Source: Polyrhizophydium stewartii
Lineage: Eukaryota; Chytridiomycota; Chytridiomycetes; Rhizophydiales
Direction of reading: 5' to 3'
NCBI GenBank assembly: GCA_027604665.1
Contig: JADGIZ010000515.1
Coordinates: forward strand, 1 to 12,479
DNA: 12,479 nt
Shown: in pieces, positions 1-6,613 of the stretch
Numbering within the stretch: position 1 is the stretch's first letter
Layout: each line of letters starts with the position of its first letter
The notes under the pieces: model-generated
Seen by the model: only the letters and a program-made list of their open reading frames with translations
Database searches by the model: none
What the model was told of the DNA's origin: nothing
Translations under genes and position numbers: made by a program

Positions 1-99
1 TGTCGCGATACGCCTGGATGCGCGGGTCCGTGCAAGCGGTGATGAGATGTCCGACCGGCGAGAACGCGCCGAGCGGCAAAGACCGGCAGCGTGCGCGTC
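1..99 (-). CDS. Possible WD40-repeat protein, internal exon fragment (runs off left edge)
   Basis: Read on the minus strand, the frame ending in GAFSPVGHLITACTDPRIQA resembles a WD40 blade (pattern FSPxGxxLxTaxxDxxIxxY). The frame is open from position 99 to the window edge. A stop codon lies just upstream in this frame, overlapping a possible acceptor (CTTCCTGAG) that ends at 100, so the segment would be an exon starting in phase 1. There is no ATG in the segment. A possible first exon is at 412-331: it starts with ATG, ends in phase 1 and is followed by a GTGAGC donor, but joining the two would put the tRNA gene inside the intron. Only about 32 residues are visible, so the WD40 assignment is a motif impression and the gene cannot be named. 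Confidence 0.33.
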
Positions 100-121
100 C
101 TCAGGAAGCAAGGTGGTTGCG

Positions 122-131
122 AAAACGAAAA
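122..131 (-). terminator. RNA polymerase III T-run terminator of tRNA-Thr
   Basis: Directly after the tRNA discriminator base the minus strand reads TTTTCGTTTT, that is two T4 runs two bases apart. T4 or longer runs are the standard Pol III termination signal. The second run probably acts as a backup. Confidence 0.85.
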
Positions 132-204
132 TGCCTCCTGAGAGATTTGAACTCTCGACCTCTTGCTTACTAGGCAAGCGCTGCTGCCACTGAGCTAAGA
201 AGGC
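132..204 (-). tRNA. tRNA-Thr, anticodon AGU
   Basis: The minus strand folds as a complete 73-nt cloverleaf. The acceptor arm GCCTTCT pairs with AGGAGGC, followed by discriminator A. The D arm is GCTC/CAGC with one C-C mismatch. The anticodon arm CTTGC-CTAGTAA-GCAAG gives anticodon AGU (A34 normally becomes inosine), decoding ACN threonine codons. The variable loop is 5 nt and the T arm is GAGAG-TTCAAAT-CTCTC. There is no intron and CCA is not encoded, as usual for nuclear tRNA genes. The internal A box (TAGCTCAGTGG) and B box (GTTCAAAT core) for RNA polymerase III are present. Confidence 0.96.
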
Positions 205-585
205 ACGCTGATCGAAAAATCGTGGTACACTACAATCCTGCGGCACACAAGCCTGAAATCTGCGACCCGTCTCGCCAGGTGTTGGAAAACAAGGCGACGA
301 TGGCTGCCTCCCGTGGCCCGCGCTGCTCACCCCGCACGCCGAATGCATGCATGTGCGCATGATAGAGATCCACCAACACTCGGCGTCCGGCAAGCGCATC
401 CCAGCGAGCCATCCGAGGTGTGCGATGCCCGTTGCCTGGCTGAAGCGGCCGGATTCTGAGCTTCGCCGGCTGGATGCTTGCTGCCGCCGCCACTGCCGCC
501 GCACGACCAGGGCTGGCTCGGCCGCCTGCGCTAGTCTTACTTAAAAGGCTCGAGTCCAAAAATACTCGTCGCATGCTTCATTTGG
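205..585. other. Region between protease gene 3' end and tRNA: 3' UTR, possible first exon
   Basis: These 381 bp lie downstream of the Nma111 stop and upstream of the tRNA, both on the minus strand. They should contain the Nma111 3' UTR, but no AATAAA is visible on the minus strand. A minus-strand open frame (574-230) shows no recognisable family. Within it, ATG at 412 followed by a GTGAGC donor at 330 could be a first exon of the WD40-like gene at the left edge; this is speculative. Confidence 0.4.
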
Positions 586-3500
586 CTATCCGCTCGTGAT
601 AACATTTGTACGCCAGCCTGTCTCTGAGGACTCATCACGGACCATCTCAGATATGGGCCAGTAGTGGCGCAGCACCTTGACGCTCAGGACCCACGGCACC
701 AAGTCAAAGCTCATAGTCTTGACTCGCACGTACGTGTTGTCGGGCAAGTCCTTGACCACCTCGACAAACTCGCGAAGTGTCGGGGTTGGCTTTCCATTGA
801 CATGAGTGATCCACTGCGTTGTTGTGATGCCGTACACGTACGCGGGCGAGCCCTTGGCGCGGGTTGAGACGTAAACCCGCGACGGCAGCGTGTTGGACTG
901 CTGCATCACGGCGCGATGCGGCTCATGCAGCACGGCACCGGCCCACATCACAAGATGCTTGGTTGTGTCGCCATCCATCTCGTCGGTTGGCACCGAGACA
1001 TGCATCTCGACCTTGTTGCGAAGAATCACCATATCAATGGACTCGCCCCAGTCTTCGCGCACATCGAGCTCGGCCACGTGCGTTACGACTCGGCCCTGAA
1101 CTGCCAGGACAATGTCAAGGTCGTGCAGCACCGTCGAGGTCTTTGAGTACGTCTCCACTTTCTTGACCATGAACAGCTCGCGCCGTCTTAGATTCGCCTC
1201 CTCGATGCGGCTGACCCACTCGTCCGTGACGCCCATGTTGCGAGACTGCGATATTTGGATCGTGACAAACTCTGCGGCGAGGCCCACGAGCCGCGGCTTC
1301 ACGCCTGCGGCGAGCTTGGGCAGGATAGTGTCGACCACAAACCGCACGTCGACGCCAATGTGGTACTCGTTGTCGCGACCTGCCTGGGTGCGCTCTCCAA
1401 GAAAACTGAGCCACAGGCCCTGTACGCGGCCCTCGGCATCGGCCAGCACGCCCGACGAGCACTGGTGTGCGAGAGGCGTGTCCAGATTGATCGAGTCTGG
1501 AGTATTGCGCACGCACGTCAGCACTAGGAATCAAGCCGCGTGCTGCGCCTGCGCAAGCCCACCAAAGTTGACAGCGCGGAATCGCGGCGTTGCGTTGATG
1601 GGGATCGTGATGGGGCTGACATCCGTGACCGTCGTCTCGATGCAGATCGGGTGCTGGTTGTGGTTGAGTGCAACCAGAGTTACGCGGTGGCCCTGCGCGA
1701 GCCGCGTTGGGCTGATTGGTGCGCTGCGGACCGGCGTCGTGCCAATGAGCTTGGGATCGTACGACACGACCGCAATGTTCTGCGTCGGATGCAGAAACTC
1801 GACCTTGCCAGGAATGATAATCGAGTCCGCAAACGTGAGCGTCACATCGCCCAAGTTGAACGGTACGATCGTGCGGCCGACAACAACAAGGCCGCGCTCC
1901 GCGTCGAGGATCAGTCCTGCACCTTGTTTCTAGATGGCGAATGTGTGAGCGTCACGACGGTTGATGGGCAGCGGTGCGAGAGCACAGCACCCACCCGAGT
2001 CTTTGGAAATCCTTCGATGCGGCACGGCATGTCCATCGAGACTTTGACCATCGACTCGAAAAGGTACTTTGCTGGCCCGAGACTCTCATCGAGCTTGGTG
2101 AACGTTGCGTTTCTCGGCTCGATCGGCTTGGGCGGGAGGGCTTCGCCCAGATTGGTGTAGTCCCACAGGCCCGTCTTGTCGTTGCGCCTTGCAAGGCGGA
2201 ACGGGCTCCAGTGCCGCTCGACGTTAATGACACAAACCGACTTGGTATGCACATCTGAGATGCTATAGTACGTGACTGGCACGCGCGAGCGATCGGGGAT
2301 GCTCTTGAATACGTCGATAAAGGAGTCCAGGTCTGGCGTCGGAATACCGTCGACGCTGGAAATGATCCAGCCGTGATCGGTGCCGCTCTCGAGACGTAAC
2401 ATGCCGGCCGAGTCGGCCACATACACGCCTTGCACGGGCACGCAATACTGCTTCGCAAGTTGGTAGGATAAGCTGTTGACCTTGGCGCCACCAATCTCGA
2501 CGTAGCAGTTTGGCGTGCTAAGCATGCAGGCCGTCAGAACGCTAAAACATGGACTTCTGCAGGCCAAGGCCACTCACATGGAGTGCAGATCTTGGACGAC
2601 AACATTAAATTCAAGCTCTTCGCCACCGCGTTCGACCTTGAACTTGATTGTCTCGCCGACGCTGTTTGCGTAGTCACGTCAGCGCAAACGACAAACAAAC
2701 CAAAACTGAGACGAAAACATACCTGCTGTCGAGGATGTTCTCCAGCGGCACAAACTTGGTGATGAGCTTGTTGTTGATGCTCACGAGCACGTCGCCTTCT
2801 TCAATGAGATTGTGTGCCGGGCCTTTGGGAACGACAACTTCGGCGACGAGCATGCCAATCTCGGTCGGCTCTTGGCGGCGCACGGACGCCTCGGTCTCGT
2901 CGCGGAGGCCTAGGCGCCGAACCTCGTCAAAAGGCCGATGTCTGCGCAAAGCACCTGCCAGTTAGTCACGCTGTTTCTCACTGTCGAACTCGGTGCGCTC
3001 AGACTAACAGGAACTGCACCTGCACGGTGCCGCGCGGGACATCTTGGCCTTTCCGAATATACTCGAGCGCGCGCTTGACGCCTGCGGGCAATAGCATGAT
3101 GAGACACTGCAAGGCACGATAGAGCTTGTTCGCGTTTGTGCAGAGCCACAAACTCACGGTCAAGTGGGAAGAAAAAGTCGGTCGCAGCCTGTAGTGATTG
3201 GCGGCGGCGGCGGGGGGAGGTCAGCTCGGTGGCGCTGGATGTCGAGTCTGAAAGCAGCTGCGCAGACCTTGGTGTGGCCGCCAGCTTGAAGGCCAACGGC
3301 CTTTCCTTCGATATTCAGCACCGGGGACCCCGAAGAGCCTCCGGATGTGCTCGATGCCGCTTGCAGGTAGAATCTAAGATCGATCGCAACGATGAGTAAG
3401 CGTTTCGCAAGTACCGACAGATCATGCGCTTCAGGCGGACGCATACGTATTGAAATCATTGTACTGTCGTCATTGAGCCAAGAGACGAGTCAGCGACAAT

Positions 3501-4635
3501 CGACACAAACCCACGCACAGCATCGCCTCGAGCAAACTCCCACCGTCATTTCTCCGTATACGGGAGCGTTGCGATCAAGGCGCGAGATGGAGCCTGCGAG
3601 AATGCTGAGTTTCTCGCCAGCGTCGTTGCTGCCACAAGTGGGTTAGTCGAGCCGACTACACAAGGTCGCGGCCGTGCGGAGGCCTGCTCACCCGACCACG
3701 CGGATCTCGAGGCCAACCTGCGCAAGCGCCGGCGCAAGCTCGACCTCCTTGACCTTGATGTACCGGATCTTGGATGGATCGAATCGCAGGAAGCTGCGCG
3801 ATGTGTGCGGCGGGTCAGGGGGCGCTCATCGCCGAGACAACACAGACGCGATCGGCGCTTCGACATCGGCGGCGAACGCACCCAAAGTCGTGGACCTGGC
3901 GGGAGTGCGACGACGGCGACGGCGACGGCGGCAGCTCAGGGTCAGAGCCCCGTCGGGTAGAGCGCGGAGCTGTGCGCAGTCACTCACGGGATCGCGATAC
4001 ACCGGGAACACATCGACCTCCTCGTGGTCGTGCCAGATGGCTTCGCCCACAAACGGGCCTGCGCAAGCGACTGCATCCACATCTGTCAGCGGCAAGCTGC
4101 GCCTCGCGCACCATGGGAGGCGCCTCCAGCAGGAGCAAGGCAGCAAGGCAGAGCATAAGGGACAGGGATCACGTCCGGTTCCCAGAAGGCACCCGTGCGC
4201 CTCGGCGAACCGAAGGAGGGCGAACGCACCATGACGGTTGGTCAGGATCAGGCCCTGTTTGGCATCGACGACAAAGCCCGTTGCCTCGGAGGTGTCGGCG
4301 CCCTCGGTGTCAAAGGCCGCAACTTGCGAGAAGCGGATGCTGACGATGGCGGGCAGTGCCGCGGCGATGGTTGCCTGCCACTCGGACTGGTGTGCCGCAC
4401 CGGACGTGCCGTCGGCGACGCTCGCCTGCTGGCTGGCCGCCGGCGGCGGCGTATCCAGCGACCCGCGGCCGCCGAGCGCTGCCGCGCGGACGACGGTATC
4501 GGCGACCGACGTGGCGAGCGACGAGTCGGCGTCCATGTCGACGGCGCCCACGTCGGCGCCCGGCACCGAGCCCTGCCGGCTGTCGGCGTCGTGATCACGA
4601 GCCGTTCGTTGTCGTTTCGACCTTGTCTGCGGCAT
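586..4635 (-). CDS. NMA111: Nma111/Pro-Deg-type nuclear HtrA serine protease, 14 exons
   Basis: Exons on the minus strand: 4635-4230, 4070-3988, 3895-3882, 3793-3692, 3628-3544, 3463-3447, 3373-3268, 3188-3158, 3081-3009, 2941-2723, 2661-2578, 2517-1991, 1922-1563, 1496-586. They total 3018 nt, about 1005 aa, normal for this fungal family. All junctions are in phase and restore conserved family stretches. Yeast Nma111 is a nuclear HtrA-like protease linked to stress-induced cell death. The first lobe (about residues 85-290) keeps the triad: His135 in TNRHV, Asp166 in VHDFG, Ser250 in GGSSGSP. PDZ-type regions follow (about 310-405 and 407-520). A second trypsin-like lobe (about 583-760) has lost its His and Asp (Thr600, Asn631), as expected of the degenerate repeat; a further PDZ-like region ends the protein. 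The N-terminus is basic (RSKRQRTAR), a plausible nuclear signal. ATG 4635 has A at -3. Least certain joins: the 1990-1923 intron (GTGCTG donor, non-C AAG acceptor) and the GTCTGC donor at 3267. Confidence 0.96.
3447..3463 (-). other. NMA111: 17-nt microexon of NMA111 (YNDFNT segment)
   Basis: On the minus strand CGACAG|...|GTATGC brackets 17 bases that encode Y-N-D-F-N and two bases of Thr. Joined to ATTCTACCTG from 3373 it reads YNDFNTFYLQ, the conserved stretch before the catalytic-serine loop. The flanking introns are 80 and 73 nt. The upstream join yields E-M-T-Y where the family often has E-G-Y. Confidence 0.88.
3882..3895 (-). other. NMA111: 14-nt microexon of NMA111 carrying the catalytic Asp
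   Basis: On the minus strand GCCAG|GTCCACGACTTTGG|GTGCGT gives an acceptor, 14 exonic bases and a donor. It encodes V-H-D-F plus two bases of Gly and joins exactly between ...YRDP (ending at 3988) and FLRFDP (from 3793). This restores the family string DPVHDFGFLRFDP. The flanking introns are 92 and 88 nt. At 14 nt it is not a multiple of three, so skipping it would shift the frame and remove the catalytic Asp166. Confidence 0.92.
3908..3932. repeat. Imperfect CGACGG repeat inside NMA111 intron 2
   Basis: The plus strand repeats CGACGG/CGG units (cgacgacggcgacggcgacg...), which is pyrimidine-rich GTCGCC on the transcribed sense strand. It ends 13 nt before the acceptor of the 14-nt microexon, so it may act as the pyrimidine-rich tract. 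It is otherwise simple-sequence repeat with no sign of a mobile element. Confidence 0.6.
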
Positions 4636-4820
4636 CTTTGGGAAAGCTCAGCCGTGGCGCTCGGGCGGCACAAGGACGGCCCCTTCGCCTACCCGGCCGA
4701 CGCTGGCCGCGCGCCCTTGTGGGAAGGGCGTGGGGCCCTCTGCCCCAGCAAAGGCGACCGCCCGCCCGCAGCCCGATCTGCGCGCTGCAGGCTTGTCGCA
4801 CCTGCCCTCGTGCCGACAAA
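4636..4820. promoter_or_regulatory. Divergent (bidirectional) promoter region between NMA111 and RSPH14-like gene
   Basis: These 185 bp separate the start codons of two divergently transcribed genes and must hold both 5' UTRs and core promoters unless upstream noncoding exons exist. The region is very GC-rich, with GGGCG/GGGCGTGG-type GC-box-like strings around 4720-4740 and no evident TATA box. The small inverted repeat CCCTT-GTGGG-AAGGG occurs near 4715. No transcription start can be fixed from sequence alone. Confidence 0.6.
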
Positions 4821-6568
4821 ATGGACACGGCCATCGAGACCTCCAAACCCGTGACGAATCTGGACCCGATCGAGGCGGCGGTCGAGGCCAGCATGGCGCA
4901 GGGGCTCAAGCTGCAGAGCCACCCGTCGCTCGCAGTCCTCACGACAAAGGAGCCGCGCACGAGCGTCGGGATGCCGGCCGACTCGAGGGAGGCGGCTGCG
5001 CTGCTCTCGTCGGTGCTGCCGCGCGACGTGGATCCAACAAAGAGCCATCTGGCGTACGGCCGCCAAGCCATACCCAAGCTGGTGCGCCATTGCAGACGGA
5101 CGTCATGGGCTCGTCGTATCTGCTCTCGCCTGAATCCGAGTGCCCCTGCCCCGATGGGCCGGCTGCGCCTCTGACGCCTCGTTCCGCGGGCAGATTGACC
5201 AGCTCGACGAGAACAAACTCTTTCCACGCCAGCGGGCGATTGTGTTCTTGGCCGACCTCTTCCACAGCCCGGAAAACGTATCTCAAGGCATCAGCGAAGG
5301 AATAGTCCCGCAGCTTGTTTCGTATCTCGGGTCCGAAGATCTCACCTGCCGCCAAAAGGCGACCGAGGCGCTTGACACAATCGCCAGCCATGCCATCGGC
5401 CGGAACGACATTATACAGAGGCGAGTCCTCAAGCCGCTGTCGGGACTCGTAAGTTTTTTGAGACGATAAATGGGTTTTGTCTGGGGCTGACCCGTGTCGG
5501 CTCTTTGGCGGCGCAGTTTGGCGACCCCGACCACCTTGTGAGGAAGCACGTCTTTGACACGTTCGCCAAGACAACAACGCAGCGCGAAGGTGTGTAGCGC
5601 AACGGAGGCGCGGTAACAGAGATGAAGCAGCATACAGAGTGCAGCTGGAGCTTATGAAATGGCGATTTTGGCCCTCTTGTGGGCCCAGGCGTCGCAGACG
5701 TCCTCGAGTTTGGGCTCTTTGTGCCAATCATCGAGCGTCTCACGACAGAGCGCATGGAGATCCAGGTGCCAATGCTCGAGACGTGCTACAACTGCATCAG
5801 ACTTGGAAAGCCCCCCGCAATGCCCGACATGGCTCTCGGGTGTGAGGCCATGCAGATATTTACGGATATTGCGCGGCGCAGCCTCGTCTCTGAGGTCAAG
5901 GTCGCCGCTTGCCGGTGCATCATGATGCTAAGGTTGGCCGGCAGGCGATTGCACCCAACTTTTCAGCGAACAAAAGTGCGATCTGATCTGACTCTTTGAT
6001 GGGCATCTAAGCTTTTTCCACCAGGGAAAGCGGCTGGCAACGGAAGGCGAGACAGTGCTTGTGCTCATTGCGCTCCTGAGCGACCGAAAGGCAGATGTCC
6101 GAGCGGCAGCTGCCGGCGCACTGATGAGGCAAGCAGAGCTTTTAATCATCGGTTGCGAGGAGCTTGCTGACATTATTTATATTCGCTGCGGCTGCAAGTA
6201 TCACGATCGACTGCGACGCCAAGCGCATCATGGTCCGCGAGAATGCCCTGACGGCTCTGACCGATCTGCTTTCAGACTCGCACGAGCTTGTGCAACTTAA
6301 CGTGATCAAGGTTGGCGGCTTCCCTAAGTGCATGCAAAGTGATGCCCACCAAGCTGACGACTTTGCAGACAATCACCAACTGCGCCGAGGATTACCGCGG
6401 GCGGTTCCAGCTGCACCAGTGTATTCGCAAGGCAAGTGAGTCGCGATGGGCGGATTCTGGGCCAGACCGGCTGACGCAGCGCAGCTGGACGGGCTCGCCA
6501 AGAGTGTCAACGCACATGTGGCCGAGGCGGCTCGGCAGGCGATTGCGGTCATCAGCTGGCGGCCGTGA
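4821..6568 (+). CDS. RSPH14: Radial spoke head protein 14-like armadillo-repeat protein, 8 exons
   Basis: Exons: 4821-5081, 5194-5448, 5517-5589, 5689-5932, 6012-6128, 6199-6310, 6369-6431, 6485-6568, about 402 aa. RSPH14 (RTDR1) is an armadillo-repeat component of axonemal radial spokes in motile cilia and flagella. Matches I recognise are the family entry string DVDPTKSHLAYGRQA (from about residue 69), successive helical ARM-type repeats (for example SRQKA/CRQKATEALDTIASHAIGR and DRKADVRAAAAGALM), and a C-terminus ending in VISWRP. Spliced segments align without gaps to my recollection of the animal protein across introns 4-6. An N-terminal extension of about 55 residues before DPTK is unlike the short animal N-terminus. 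ATG 4821 (ACAAAATGG) has A at -3 and G at +4. Intron 5 (6129-6198) appears to be GC-AG, and the last intron is ambiguous. The stop TGA lies 45 bp before the next gene. Confidence 0.9.
6129..6198 (+). other. RSPH14: GC-AG intron in RSPH14-like gene
   Basis: ATGAG|GCAAGC...GGCTGCAAG|TATC gives an in-phase join (phase 2) reading GALM-S-ITIDCDAK, the length expected from the family. The only nearby GT donor (GTTGCG at about 6152) leaves a phase incompatible with this acceptor. A branch-like GCTGAC lies about 30 nt before the acceptor. Confidence 0.75.
6432..6484 (+). other. RSPH14: Last RSPH14-like intron, two possible boundaries
   Basis: Two in-frame solutions exist. A GC-AG intron runs from AAG|GCAAGT at 6432 to CGCAG|CTGGAC at 6484 (53 nt, reading IRK-LDG). 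A GT-AG intron runs from GTGAGT at 6436 to ACGCAG at 6479 (44 nt, reading IRKATQLDG). The second has the stronger donor but would be the shortest intron in the window and leaves almost no branch-to-acceptor spacing. Confidence 0.6.
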
Positions 6569-6613
6569 GCACCCAAGCGGCCTGGGACTCGAAATGAAGT
6601 TTGCCCGCCAGAA

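Noticed and set aside
1112..1933. 273-codon plus-strand open frame
   Set aside because: It is antisense to well-supported NMA111 exons 13-14 and is rich in Ser/Arg/Thr with no family resemblance; this is typical of reverse-complement frames in GC-rich coding DNA.
3200..3222. G-rich plus-strand run resembling a G-quadruplex or repeat
   Set aside because: On the coding strand it is the C-rich tract just before an NMA111 acceptor, so a pyrimidine-tract role explains it.
4051..4070. Alternative NMA111 acceptor GCGCAG after 4061
   Set aside because: It gives NRH-GPFVGEA, missing the Val and three residues conserved after the catalytic His; the acceptor at 4071 gives [14 protein letters not shown].
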